A stretch of 64,000 bases of DNA from Clostridium ganghwense (GTDB lineage: Bacteria > Bacillota > Clostridia > Clostridiales > Clostridiaceae): positions 62,001 through 126,000 of the forward strand of contig NZ_JAPQES010000006.1 in NCBI RefSeq assembly GCF_026735165.1. Reading direction: 5' to 3'. The notes beneath the pieces are model-generated. The model saw nothing but the letters and a program-made list of their open reading frames with translations. It ran no database searches and was not told the origin of the DNA. Shown in pieces: positions 28,171-37,782 of this stretch. The position numbers and the translations under genes were made by a program. Every line of letters begins with the position of its first letter. The stretch's first letter is position 1.

Positions 28171-29541
28171 TTATTTAAATATCTTTTTTAATAATTTAAC
28201 TTTATACTTATACGGAGGATATCTTAAAGCAACATCAAATACATTGCTTTTTTTTACTATACTTTTTTTATGAGAAAAAGTATCAAAACTTGCCTTCCCA
28301 TGATAAGCCCCTACTCCACTACACCCTACACCACCAAAAGGAATATATGATGAAGCTACATGCATTATTGTATCATTTATACATCCTCCACCAAAAGAAA
28401 TATTATGTAAAATTCTCTTTTGAACCTGCTTATTATTAGAAAATATATATACAGCAAGAGGCTTTGGATAATTATTTACCATTGTTATAACTTCTGATAA
28501 ATCATTGTATTCTAGGACTGGAAATATAGGTCCAAATATTTCATCCTGCATAACTTTATTTTCCCAAGTTACATTATCTATAATTGTAGGTGAAATATAT
28601 AGTTCCTCTTTGTCATGCTCTCCTCCTACAATAATTTCTCCTTCTTCTAAAAATTCTATTAATCTATTAAAATGTTTCTTACTTATAATTCTTGGCAAAT
28701 CGTGACTTTCCTTAGGATTATCCCCAAAAAACTCTCTAATGATTTTAGCTATAGCATTAAGAAGTTCTTTTTTTATATCCTTATGAACTAATAAATAATC
28801 AGGAGCAACGCAAGTTTGCCCAGCATTTAAAAATTTACCCCAAGCTATCCTTTTTGCTGCTAATCTAATATCTATATCTTTGTCCACTATACAAGGACTT
28901 TTACCTCCTAATTCTAATGTCACAGGAGTAAGATTTTTTGCTGCAGCCTCCATTACTACTTTTCCTACTAGAACACTACCAGTAAAAAATATATAATCAA
29001 ACTTTTCTTTAAGCAATGCTGTACTAACTTCAACCCCACCATTAACTATAGCTATAAATTCTTCATTAAAACTTTCATTTATTATTTTTGTTATAACCTT
29101 AGAAGTATTTGGTGTATATTCAGATGGTTTTAAAACAGAACAATTTCCTGCCGCTATAGAACCTATAAGTGGTGCCATTAGCAATTGAAATGGATAATTC
29201 CACGGAGAAATAATCAGTGTAACTCCATACGGCTCCGAATAAATACAGCTTGAAGCTAAAAAATTTGTTATTGGTGTTTTAACTCTTAGTGGCTTTGACC
29301 ATTTTCTTAATTTCTTTACAGCAAGATTTATCTCATCTAAAACTATACCTATTTCAGTAGCATAAGATTCAAACTCTGATTTGTACAAATCTATCTTTAA
29401 AGCATTGGATATCTCATTTTCATATTTGACGATAGCTCTCTTTAAAATTTTTAATTTTTCTATTCTAAAGTTTATAGCTCTAGTCTCTCCAGTATAAAAG
29501 TATCGCTTCTGGTTATTTAGAATTCCTTTTATATTATCCAT
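28171..29541 (-). CDS. Aldehyde dehydrogenase (ALDH3-like)
   Basis: A 456-residue NAD(P)-dependent aldehyde dehydrogenase. It has SPWNYPFQL, KPSEYTPNTS, FFTGSVLVGK, the general-base Glu in LELGGKSP, the nucleophilic Cys in NAGQTCVAPDY, and DEIFGPIFPV. The hydrophobic-basic C-terminus resembles class 3 fatty aldehyde dehydrogenases. The ATG at 29541, with GGAGA 6 nt before, is preferred over the upstream ATG at 29568. The gene stands alone. Confidence 0.92.
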   Translation of the reverse strand: MDNIKGILNNQKRYFYTGETRAINFRIEKLKILKRAIVKYENEISNALKIDLYKSEFESYATEIGIVLDEINLAVKKLRKWSKPLRVKTPITNFLASSCIYSEPYGVTLIISPWNYPFQLLMAPLIGSIAAGNCSVLKPSEYTPNTSKVITKIINESFNEEFIAIVNGGVEVSTALLKEKFDYIFFTGSVLVGKVVMEAAAKNLTPVTLELGGKSPCIVDKDIDIRLAAKRIAWGKFLNAGQTCVAPDYLLVHKDIKKELLNAIAKIIREFFGDNPKESHDLPRIISKKHFNRLIEFLEEGEIIVGGEHDKEELYISPTIIDNVTWENKVMQDEIFGPIFPVLEYNDLSEVITMVNNYPKPLAVYIFSNNKQVQKRILHNISFGGGCINDTIMHVASSYIPFGGVGCSGVGAYHGKASFDTFSHKKSIVKKSNVFDVALRYPPYKYKVKLLKKIFK

Positions 29542-29635
29542 AATTATTCTCCATCCAATTATATCCAAATATCTTTAAACTCATTATAACATCCCTTAAA
29601 CAAATTCTCTATATGTAAAATAATTTATTTTAAAT

Positions 29636-29675
29636 AAAAGAAGTAGAATATCTTATTAAAAATATTCTACTCAGG
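29636..29675 (-). terminator. Terminator of the cold-shock gene
   Basis: GTAGAATAT and ATATTCTAC form the stem, with TTCTTTTATTT following on the minus strand, just downstream of the cold-shock stop. Confidence 0.8.
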
Positions 29676-29713
29676 ATTTATATCATATCAATATTGATTA
29701 ACACCTTCAATTC

Positions 29714-29920
29714 TTAATACATTTTTTGAACATTAGTAGCTTGAGGTCCTTTTTGTCCTTCCACTACATCAAATTGCACCTGTTGACCTTCATGCAAATC
29801 TTTTTTAGGCCCTTGTTCCTTTATTGCAGAGTGATGAACAAACACATCATTTCCTTGTCTCCCTGAAATAAACCCATATCCCCTTTTACAGTCATACCAT
29901 TTTACTGTTCCTGTTTCCAT
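29714..29920 (-). CDS. Cold-shock domain protein (CspA family)
   Basis: A 68-residue nucleic-acid-binding OB-fold protein. RNP1 (KRGYGFISG) and RNP2 (DVFVHHSAI) motifs are present. The family acts as an RNA chaperone. The start at 29920 with GGAGG upstream gives the standard length; the frame open to 29953 is not needed. Confidence 0.95.
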   Translation of the reverse strand: METGTVKWYDCKRGYGFISGRQGNDVFVHHSAIKEQGPKKDLHEGQQVQFDVVEGQKGPQATNVQKMY

Positions 29921-30068
29921 ATAAATTCCTCCAATTTCTTTATTCAATAACACACTTTATTATTGGAGTATTTATATGAAAATATACTAAATTTAAGGAA
30001 ATACCAATTCTATTCAAGAAGCAATTTCTCTGCATGATTACTTATAAAATTAACATAGCTTTTTCAGC

Positions 30069-31067
30069 TTAACATATCCTCGGAAGCATTTGAGTATCTA
30101 AACTTCCTAATAATCTCTTCCCCCCAAAAGCATTCTCAACATATACAAAATCTTCTTTATTAGTAAAATGTCCTATTATACTTGCATTACTGCATTTACC
30201 TTCTTTTTTAAGTCCTTCTTTGATTTCCTCTGCCACATCATTTTCTACAACCAATATCATTCTTCCCTCACTAGCTAAATAGAGAGGATTAATACCTAAC
30301 ATTTCATTTATTCCTTCTATTTCTTCTCTTATTGGAATAGATTTTTCCAAAAGATGTATCCCTAATTTACTCTTTTTTGATACTTCGTTTAAAATTTCTC
30401 CTATTCCTCCTCTTGTAGGATCTTTCATAAGTTTAATGTTATCTTTATATTTTTGTAGGTAATCTAATAAATAATTAAGTGGAGCACAATCACTCTCAAT
30501 GTTTCCTTTTACCTTTAAATTATACCTATCCACAGCTATAGCCGTCCCATGCTCTCCAATAGTTCCAGTTATTATAATGCTGTCTCCAGATTGTATTTTT
30601 TTAGGTACGTATCCCTTAACAAATCCAACTCCAGAAGTATTTATAAAAACACCATCTATTTTTCCCTTTGGAACAACTTTTGTATCTCCAGTAACTATTT
30701 TTACGTTAGCTTGTCTACATGTGTTTCCCATTGATTCAGCTATTTTTTGTAGTTTGTTAATAGGAAATCCCTCCTCGATAATAAACCCTACACTTAAGTA
30801 TAAAGGAATAGCTCCACATACTGTTAAATCATTTACCGTACCACAAACCGCTAATTTCCCTATATCTCCGCCTCTAAAAAACATAGGATTTACCACAAAT
30901 GAATCTGTAGTAAAGGCTATCTTTCCTTTATCTAGGCTAAATAATGCTGAATCCATATTCTCTAGTAAAATATCATTATCAAAGCTTTTATAGAATATTT
31001 TTTCTATTAACTCTCCAGTATATTTTCCACCATCACCATGTATTAACTCTATAGTTTTAGTATTCAC
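30069..31067 (-). CDS. hypE: Hydrogenase maturation protein HypE
   Basis: A 332-residue PurM-like ATPase that dehydrates the carbamoyl-Cys to make the cyanide ligand for the [NiFe] centre. It has HGDGGKYTGELI, DSALF, TTDSFVVNPMFF and a canonical C-terminus PRIC whose Cys is carbamoylated. It starts with GTG after a G-rich SD. It is the last gene of the operon and works with HypF. Confidence 0.95.
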   Translation of the reverse strand: MNTKTIELIHGDGGKYTGELIEKIFYKSFDNDILLENMDSALFSLDKGKIAFTTDSFVVNPMFFRGGDIGKLAVCGTVNDLTVCGAIPLYLSVGFIIEEGFPINKLQKIAESMGNTCRQANVKIVTGDTKVVPKGKIDGVFINTSGVGFVKGYVPKKIQSGDSIIITGTIGEHGTAIAVDRYNLKVKGNIESDCAPLNYLLDYLQKYKDNIKLMKDPTRGGIGEILNEVSKKSKLGIHLLEKSIPIREEIEGINEMLGINPLYLASEGRMILVVENDVAEEIKEGLKKEGKCSNASIIGHFTNKEDFVYVENAFGGKRLLGSLDTQMLPRIC

Positions 31068-31107
31068 TTTCCCACCCCCTTAACGCTCTGCTTTCACTTC
31101 TCAACTT

Positions 31108-32211
31108 TCAAATGTATTTGTAATATGCAGCACAAGCTCCTTCACTAGATACCATACATGGACCACATGGAGTTCTAGGAGTACATACTTTTCCAAAAAG
31201 ACCGCATTCTTTAGGTGATATGTTTCCAATCAAAACCTCACTGCATTTACATCCATTGTCTTCTCGAAGCACTTCTTCTTTATCATTAAAATATCTATAT
31301 AAATTAAATTTCTTAACTGCATCCAGTTCTGAGTACTTGTCCTTTATAACTAAAGCCGAATTATTTACATTTCCAATTCCTCTCCACAGAACATTATCTA
31401 TTTTAAATATTTCTTCTATTAATTCTATAGCCATTTTATTCCCCAAATCACTTACACATCTTCTATACAAGTTTTCAAAGCCTCTCTGTCTTTTCCCCTC
31501 TTGTTTTCTTTTGATTTCTTTAATCAAAAAATATATTCCGCCTAGTATATCCTCTGGTTCAAATCCACATACTACTGCTGGCACTCCATATTTTTCATAA
31601 ATAAATTTAAAACTCTCAGCTCCTTTAATCACAGCCACATTTCCCGGGCAAATTATTCCATCAATATTCTTTGTTTTCAAGGTTAGAATCTTATCCAGTA
31701 TAGGTGGCATAATCTTTATAGAAGTTAAAAAATATAAATTTTTTATTTTTCTATTATGAGCTTCTTTTATAACAGCTGCTATTATTGGTGCTGTTGTTTC
31801 AAAACCAACACCTAAAAATACAACTTGTTTTTCTTTATTTTTCTCAGCTATATTAACAACATCATATACAGAATATACTACTCTTATATCTCTTCCCTTT
31901 GATTTTTCCTCTAGTAAATTCCCTTGATTTCCATTTACCCTCATTAAATCTCCAAAAGTAGCAATTATAACTCCTTTTCTTGATAAATCTATAGCAGCAT
32001 CTATATAACTTTGATGTGTAACACAAACAGGACATCCCGGTCCTGATATTAAATTTATCTTATTCGAAAGTATACTCTTTATTCCATACTTAGCTATAGA
32101 ATGTGTGTGTGTTCCACACACCTCCATAATATTTATGTTATCTAGCTTTATTTCTTCTCCAAATCTATTAATGTTATCTACGATTTTATTTAATTTATTA
32201 TCATTTATCAT
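31108..32211 (-). CDS. hypD: Hydrogenase maturation protein HypD
   Basis: A 367-residue iron-sulfur scaffold for assembling the Fe(CN)2CO unit. Motifs include the conserved CGTHTHSI, GPGCPVCVT, GFETTAP and the C-terminal cysteine-rich CTPRTPCGPCMVSSEGAC that binds the [4Fe-4S] cluster. It overlaps hypC by 4 bp, as is usual for the HypCD complex. Confidence 0.96.
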   Translation of the reverse strand: MINDNKLNKIVDNINRFGEEIKLDNINIMEVCGTHTHSIAKYGIKSILSNKINLISGPGCPVCVTHQSYIDAAIDLSRKGVIIATFGDLMRVNGNQGNLLEEKSKGRDIRVVYSVYDVVNIAEKNKEKQVVFLGVGFETTAPIIAAVIKEAHNRKIKNLYFLTSIKIMPPILDKILTLKTKNIDGIICPGNVAVIKGAESFKFIYEKYGVPAVVCGFEPEDILGGIYFLIKEIKRKQEGKRQRGFENLYRRCVSDLGNKMAIELIEEIFKIDNVLWRGIGNVNNSALVIKDKYSELDAVKKFNLYRYFNDKEEVLREDNGCKCSEVLIGNISPKECGLFGKVCTPRTPCGPCMVSSEGACAAYYKYI

Positions 32212-32435
32212 AATTCATCATCTTCTTTTAACATTTCTTCAAAGATATTATCCAAATAGTCAAAGTAATCTTTATCTATTTTTTCAATAGCAAATCCTGC
32301 ATGAATAAGCACATAATCGCCCATTAATGGCTCTTCAATAAGTTGGACATTTACACAAGTTTCAACTCCTTTAATATTCACAACAGCAAAGGGTAAATCT
32401 AAGTTTTTTATTTCACCACAGATAGCAAGGCACAT
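32208..32435 (-). CDS. hypC: Hydrogenase maturation chaperone HypC
   Basis: A 75-residue HypC/HupF chaperone. The essential Met-Cys N-terminus (MCLAICGEI) is present, followed by the MGDYVLIHAGFAIEKID motif. It carries the Fe(CN)2CO unit with HypD to the large subunit. It starts 1 bp after the hypF stop. Confidence 0.96.
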   Translation of the reverse strand: MCLAICGEIKNLDLPFAVVNIKGVETCVNVQLIEEPLMGDYVLIHAGFAIEKIDKDYFDYLDNIFEEMLKEDDEL

Positions 32436-34721
32436 TTATAAACACCTCTCTTTTAAAATCTCATCAGCAACAGCTATTTGTCCAAAAGAAATTCCACTAT
32501 CATTAATAGGAATAATTTTATTAAAAAATACTTCAAACCCATTGTCTTTCAAACTCTTATATATTCTTTTTAAAAGATATTCGTTTTCGAATACTCCACC
32601 ACTAAGCACAATCTTATTAAGTTTAAACTTCTCCCTTAAATTACAGGTCATATCAATAGTTATGTTTACAATAGTATTATGGAATTTAGCACTTATTATT
32701 GAATTTACTATCCCTTTTTCTATATCCTCTAATATATCCATAATTATCTTTGAAGAATCTATCTTATACACACCATCTTCTTTTTCTATATAGTAGTTAT
32801 AGGAGTCAACCACATTCTTTTCAGCAATAGCTTCTAGCTCTATAGCCCCCTGTGCATCATAAGTTATTTCTTCTCTTATTCCTAAAATAGAAGAAACAGC
32901 ATCATATAATCTACCTAAACTTGATGTTTTATAACAGTTTAAATTATAATCTAATGCAGCACATACATTACTAATATCCTCTTTTACAAGGCTTTGAATT
33001 CTCTTTAATGCTTTTTCCTTTATAGTTTCAGCCTTTAACTCTTTCAAATAACTCACGCCTATTTTCCATATGTCTTTTTGAGCTGAATCTCCCCCCTGTA
33101 TTTCTGTGTACTTGAAATATCCTGCTCTTTTAAATTCTTTTCTATTACCGACTAAAAATTCTCCACCCCAAACCATACCGTCAGTTCCAAAACCTGTACC
33201 ATCGTATATAACTCCTATAACATCATCAAATATATTATGTTCTAACATGCAACTTACCATATGTGCATGATGATGTTGAACCTCTATTTTAACTACATCT
33301 AAGTTCTTTCCATAAATGCTGGACATATAATTTGGATGCATATCTACAGCAATGACATGTGGTTTAAACTCAAAAATACTTTGTAAATTGTTTATAGCCT
33401 TTTTATATTCTTTATATGCGTCTAAATCTTTTAAATCTCCTAGATACTGACTTACATATACAATTCCATCTATAGAAAAAGCACAAGTATTTTTCATTTC
33501 CGAACCACAAGCTAATATTTTATTCTCTATATTACCATTAAAAGAATACGGTGCATATCCACGTCCTAGCCTACTTACTAGTTCCATATCCTCTACTACT
33601 TTAACTACAGAATCATCTATAGGCGTATTTATTTCCCTATCGTTTAATAAAAAATAATCTGCTATATGTCCTATATTTTTTATAGCCCCTTCATTTGTAT
33701 ATTCTATAGGTCGTCCACTTATATTGCCGCTGGTCATAATTAGAGGGGGAAGGTCTTCGCTAAATAGTAAATGATGTAGTGGAGTATACGGAAGCATAAC
33801 TCCAAACTTATTAACTTTAGATGCAATATTATTAGGAAGTATTTCCTTATTATTCTTCTTTAGAATCACTATTGGTCTTTTATTAGACATCAACACTTCT
33901 TCTTCTTTTTTGCTGATAAGACAATATTTTTTTACTTCATCAATATTCTTCATCATTAAAGCTAGAGGCTTATGATTTCTTCTTTTTCTCCTTCTAATTT
34001 CACTTATAGCCTTCTCATTTAATGCGCTGCATACTATATGAAAACCTCCAATACCTTTTATTCCTAAAATCTTTCCTTTTTTCAAAAACTCAGCACTTTT
34101 CTTTATTTCATCTATACACTCTATTTTTTCTCCCTCATTATCTATAAGAATAAGCTTTGGACCACATTCTATACAGCAAGTGGGTTGAGCATGAAATCTT
34201 CTAGTCTCAGGATTCTTATATTCACTATCACAAAGTTTGCACATCTTAAATTCACTCATAGTTGTGTTACATCTATCATAAGGTAACGACTTAATTATTG
34301 AATATCTAGGCCCACAGTCAGTACAATTAGTAAAAGCATACCTATATCTTTTAGAAGTTTCATCAAATATATCACGAACACATTTATCACAAGTAGCAAT
34401 ATCAGGTAAAATAAATTTTAGTTTTGTATTTGCTGATATACTTTTCTTTATTTCAAAGCTTTTATACCCTGTTGGTTTCATTTTTATAATTTCTGTCTTT
34501 TGTATTTCTGCAAGCTCAGGTGGTTCTTTTACTATCTTAAAAAGGAATTCTTTTATTTTTTCTGTTGTTCCTTCCATATCTATAACAACAGATGAGTCAT
34601 AATTATTGACCCATCCTTTAATATTTAGTTCTTTTGCTGTTTTATAAATGTATGGTCTATACCCTATTCCCTGAACTATTCCATATATTTTTACAATATA
34701 TCTTTTTTTATCTTCTTTCAT
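32436..34721 (-). CDS. hypF: Carbamoyltransferase HypF
   Basis: A 761-residue protein of normal length. It has an N-terminal acylphosphatase-like domain (GIVQGIGYRPYIYK), zinc fingers (CDKCVRDIFDE, FTNCTDCGPRYSI, CKLCDSEY, CCIECGPKL), a YrdC-like domain (KRRNHKPLALM, SGNISGRPI) and a C-terminal Kae1-like carbamoyltransferase domain with HHHAHM. It transfers carbamoyl groups to HypE to make cyanide ligands. The SD is weak, suggesting coupling to the upstream gene, which ends 5 bp earlier. Confidence 0.96.
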   Translation of the reverse strand: MKEDKKRYIVKIYGIVQGIGYRPYIYKTAKELNIKGWVNNYDSSVVIDMEGTTEKIKEFLFKIVKEPPELAEIQKTEIIKMKPTGYKSFEIKKSISANTKLKFILPDIATCDKCVRDIFDETSKRYRYAFTNCTDCGPRYSIIKSLPYDRCNTTMSEFKMCKLCDSEYKNPETRRFHAQPTCCIECGPKLILIDNEGEKIECIDEIKKSAEFLKKGKILGIKGIGGFHIVCSALNEKAISEIRRRKRRNHKPLALMMKNIDEVKKYCLISKKEEEVLMSNKRPIVILKKNNKEILPNNIASKVNKFGVMLPYTPLHHLLFSEDLPPLIMTSGNISGRPIEYTNEGAIKNIGHIADYFLLNDREINTPIDDSVVKVVEDMELVSRLGRGYAPYSFNGNIENKILACGSEMKNTCAFSIDGIVYVSQYLGDLKDLDAYKEYKKAINNLQSIFEFKPHVIAVDMHPNYMSSIYGKNLDVVKIEVQHHHAHMVSCMLEHNIFDDVIGVIYDGTGFGTDGMVWGGEFLVGNRKEFKRAGYFKYTEIQGGDSAQKDIWKIGVSYLKELKAETIKEKALKRIQSLVKEDISNVCAALDYNLNCYKTSSLGRLYDAVSSILGIREEITYDAQGAIELEAIAEKNVVDSYNYYIEKEDGVYKIDSSKIIMDILEDIEKGIVNSIISAKFHNTIVNITIDMTCNLREKFKLNKIVLSGGVFENEYLLKRIYKSLKDNGFEVFFNKIIPINDSGISFGQIAVADEILKERCL

Positions 34722-34726
34722 CTATT

Positions 34727-34981
34727 CTATTTTTTCTCCCCCTCAACTTTTCTAATAGTTGCTGTAAGCTCTGGCATGTCTCCAAAGACAACCTTTACTT
34801 TGGTATACTTATCTACAAATCCCTTATTCATATCTATCAGATGCTCCAAAAGATTTTCTTCGTTTATATGACTATTAAAATTCACCGAAATTTCCATTGA
34901 AGTTATCTTCTTTATACCGTTGTCCATACAAATATTATTAAGACTTTTAGAAATGTTTTGCATCAAAAATGAATCATGCAT
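34727..34981 (-). CDS. HypA-like nickel-insertion protein lacking the zinc domain
   Basis: An 84-residue protein whose N-terminus (MHDSFLMQNISKSL, GIKKITSMEISV) matches HypA, including His2 used for nickel binding. Typical HypA has ~113 residues with a zinc loop made of two Cys-x-x-Cys pairs. Here no CxxC is present; the predicted last strand (ELTATIRKVEGE) follows directly. It sits where hypA is expected and overlaps the protease gene by 8 bp. No hypB lies in this window. Either the zinc loop is dispensable here or the protein has a changed role. Confidence 0.72.
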   Translation of the reverse strand: MHDSFLMQNISKSLNNICMDNGIKKITSMEISVNFNSHINEENLLEHLIDMNKGFVDKYTKVKVVFGDMPELTATIRKVEGEKK

Positions 34982-35435
34982 TTTCTAATCCCCCTTTTGA
35001 AATTATTAAGTTATAAACCTCATTTTTTATCTTTTTAAAATTTTCTTTTAAAACTTCACTTAACTCTATTCCAAATTCTATATTTGAAACTTCTATCCCT
35101 ATTACAAAACCTGAAACTTTTTTAAGTGCATAACTATTTAATAGCTTGATAAGACTTAATTGATGCTGAGAATATCCTTTTTCAAAAAAGTCTCCCGTTT
35201 TATCAAGTTCTACTATACTTACCGCTCCAGGTTTAATTCCATAAAGAGTAGCATCTAATATAAATAGAAAGTCTCCATCTTCTATAAGACTTAAACAGTA
35301 ATCCACATCTGTTTCACCTATTATTACCTGAAGCCCTATATTTTCTAGTTTATCTTTCAATTCTTCTGCAATTAATACTCCAATGCCATCATCTCTCATT
35401 ATTCTATTTCCTATAGCAATAAATTTTTTACTCAT
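34974..35435 (-). CDS. [NiFe] hydrogenase maturation endopeptidase
   Basis: A 153-residue HycI/HyaD/HybD-type protease. It has the signature GNRIMRDDGIGVLIAEEL with an acidic Ni-sensing residue and ILDATLYG with the second acidic ligand. It removes the short C-terminal tail of the large subunit after nickel insertion. It lies between the structural and maturation genes of the same operon. Confidence 0.92.
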   Translation of the reverse strand: MSKKFIAIGNRIMRDDGIGVLIAEELKDKLENIGLQVIIGETDVDYCLSLIEDGDFLFILDATLYGIKPGAVSIVELDKTGDFFEKGYSQHQLSLIKLLNSYALKKVSGFVIGIEVSNIEFGIELSEVLKENFKKIKNEVYNLIISKGGLENA

Positions 35436-35472
35436 ACTTTATATATACTCCTCATGCATTTGTTAATATAAT

Positions 35473-36879
35473 CTATACAACCCTTATCTCCATAGGTGAA
35501 AAATCTTTACTTAAAACATGAGTGGCACAAGATACACACGGGTCAAAGGATCTTACTATTCTTCCTATTTCTACTGGATTTTTAGTATCTTCAATATGAG
35601 TTCCTATTAGTGACTCTTCCACAGCACCACGAACTCCATTAGAATCCTTAGGAGAAAGATTCCATGTACTTGGCGTTATTATAGTATAATTTTTTATCTG
35701 TCCCTCTTCTATATTTATATAGTGAGATAAAGCTCCTCTTGTAGTATCATTAAATCCGTACCCTACAGCTTTTTCAGGTAGTACATAACGCTTATTTGTA
35801 CTTTCTTTAGCTGTCAGCCGCTCTAGTAGTTTTAGCATAATATCAGCTATTTTTTTTGCCTCTAGTGCTCTAGCTACAGTCCTATTCATAGTAGAAATTC
35901 CTTCTCTATATTCCCCACTTATATACATTCTTGCAAGCGGTCCTACCTGTACTGGATATTCCTTATATCTAGGAGCCTTTATCCAACTATACCCTTCTTT
36001 TTTTAATGCATCTGGCTTCCAATTATCATCTTCAATGTTCAAAGTTTCCTTGTCTGCTTTATACCAAGCTGAATAAATATTTTCATTTATCTTTGTAGTG
36101 TCTAAATTTTCTTCCTTTCCATCTATAATTGCTTTAGGACTTACATAATAAATTTCTGGCCCATAGTTATCGTATAATCCATAACTCATTAAATTTTTAG
36201 GTCCTGAACCTATATTAAAGTAATCTTTATAATACTTAGCTACAATAAAAACATCTTCAATCATTTTATTTACAATAAAATCTCTAATTTCAGTTACAAG
36301 GGCCTTTATCTGAAAAATCTTTTGAGCAGTAATATTAACAGTAGTTCCTCCAGCAATTATACCGTGGTTATGAGGTGCTTTCCCTCCTAAAACAGCTAAT
36401 ATCACATGTGCCTTTCTACTATATTTTAATGACTCAAAATAGTCTTCTATAAGTTTTTCACTTTCTTTTTTAGGAATTCTAAAATCAGTGTGAGTTACTG
36501 AATAGACTGGATTTACATTAAATCCTGTTACAAAATCTGGAAGTGTATATTGATAAAAATGTCTTAAATGATTCTGTAAAAATTCACTACCGTGAAGTAT
36601 ATCTCTAAGTATTTCTTCATTCGTATCAACCTTCAAATTAAAAGCATTTTCGAGAGCTTTTGCTGAAACTACAGAATGTGCAGTTGAGCAAATTCCACAA
36701 ATTCTCTCTGTAAAGTAAGTTGCATCGAGAGGTGGCCTACCCTTTAGCATCTTTTCAAAACCTCTAAACAACATTCCTTCACTTTTTGCGTCTATAATTT
36801 TGTTTTTTTCAATATGAGCTGTTATCTGTAAAAATCCACTTATTCTAGTAACAGGATTAATTACTACTTTTTCAGGCAA
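35473..36879 (-). CDS. [NiFe] hydrogenase large subunit
   Basis: A 468-residue catalytic subunit. The L1 motif RICGICSTAHS and the L2 motif DPCVSCATH supply the four nickel-ligating cysteines. A 14-residue tail follows the His (VLSKDFSPMEIRVV) and is the expected protease target. It starts with TTG, spaced 6 nt from GGAGGT. It forms a dimer with the small subunit encoded 15 bp upstream. Group membership (1 or 2) cannot be set by eye. Confidence 0.95.
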   Translation of the reverse strand: MPEKVVINPVTRISGFLQITAHIEKNKIIDAKSEGMLFRGFEKMLKGRPPLDATYFTERICGICSTAHSVVSAKALENAFNLKVDTNEEILRDILHGSEFLQNHLRHFYQYTLPDFVTGFNVNPVYSVTHTDFRIPKKESEKLIEDYFESLKYSRKAHVILAVLGGKAPHNHGIIAGGTTVNITAQKIFQIKALVTEIRDFIVNKMIEDVFIVAKYYKDYFNIGSGPKNLMSYGLYDNYGPEIYYVSPKAIIDGKEENLDTTKINENIYSAWYKADKETLNIEDDNWKPDALKKEGYSWIKAPRYKEYPVQVGPLARMYISGEYREGISTMNRTVARALEAKKIADIMLKLLERLTAKESTNKRYVLPEKAVGYGFNDTTRGALSHYINIEEGQIKNYTIITPSTWNLSPKDSNGVRGAVEESLIGTHIEDTKNPVEIGRIVRSFDPCVSCATHVLSKDFSPMEIRVV

Positions 36880-36894
36880 ATCCTCACCTCCTAC

Positions 36895-37767
36895 CTATAA
36901 GTTTATAAATGGTTCCATAGCATCTGGAAAACCTTTTTGTGCACATCCTATGCAAGGAGTATTATCTCCTATAGGCCAATTTACATAATCATTCCACTTT
37001 CTTGTTGGACAATCTGTTTTGGTAACTGGCCCTCGGCAGCCAAGCTTAAACATGCATCCTTGATCACCAACTGATTCAGCAAAAATTCTCTTTTCGAAGG
37101 CTGCTCTTCTTGGACAAATATCATGTATAGTTACTCCATAAAAAATTATTGGTCTGCCTTCTTTATCAAGTTCCGGCTTTCCAAACAATATTAAATGTGC
37201 TATAGTTCCCATAATCCAATCTGGATGACACGGACATCCTGGAAGCTTTATAACCTCTCTCTGTAAGAATTCGCTAACACTAATACATTCTGATGGATTG
37301 GGCTTTGCCGCTGAAATTCCTCCAAAAGATGCACAAGTACCAACAGCCAATATATACTTAGCCTTATCTGCTGCTCTTTTCACCTCTTCCATACCTGTTA
37401 TTGGTCTTCCATTATAATAAGAAACAATATTATAAATTCCATTATCTTTTGTAGATATTGCTCCATCAACAATTAGAATAAATTCTGTATTAAGTGCTTC
37501 TTGCAATTGTTCCTGAGCTTGTTCTCCCTGAGCTGCCATTAAACTATTGTTATACTTTAAATCCACCATATTGGTTAAAAAATATGTTACATCTGGAGCA
37601 CTTCCATTAAGTAAAGAAATTATATTTCCAGAACATCCTGCCGCTTCAATCCATACCAAATTTATTTTTTTCTTATTGTTGTTTTTTATTTCAGTAACTG
37701 CTGTATCTATAAGTCTTTCAGCTGTTTGGGCTTTTGATTCTAAAACTGGACATATCTTTTTTCCCAC
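36895..37767 (-). CDS. [NiFe] hydrogenase small subunit, no Tat signal
   Basis: A 290-residue electron-transfer subunit. Cluster ligands are seen in GTCASFGG, PGCPCHPDW, HDICPRRAAFEKRIFAES, GCMFKLGCRGP, DCPTRKWN and PCIGCAQKGFPD. The proximal motif is GCSGN rather than the usual CxGC, so one expected cysteine is Asn. There is no twin-arginine signal (N-terminus MGKKICPVLESK), so the enzyme should be cytoplasmic. It starts with GTG, 8 nt after GGAGG. Confidence 0.93.
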   Translation of the reverse strand: MGKKICPVLESKAQTAERLIDTAVTEIKNNNKKKINLVWIEAAGCSGNIISLLNGSAPDVTYFLTNMVDLKYNNSLMAAQGEQAQEQLQEALNTEFILIVDGAISTKDNGIYNIVSYYNGRPITGMEEVKRAADKAKYILAVGTCASFGGISAAKPNPSECISVSEFLQREVIKLPGCPCHPDWIMGTIAHLILFGKPELDKEGRPIIFYGVTIHDICPRRAAFEKRIFAESVGDQGCMFKLGCRGPVTKTDCPTRKWNDYVNWPIGDNTPCIGCAQKGFPDAMEPFINL

Positions 37768-37782
37768 AACTACTTCCTCCTC

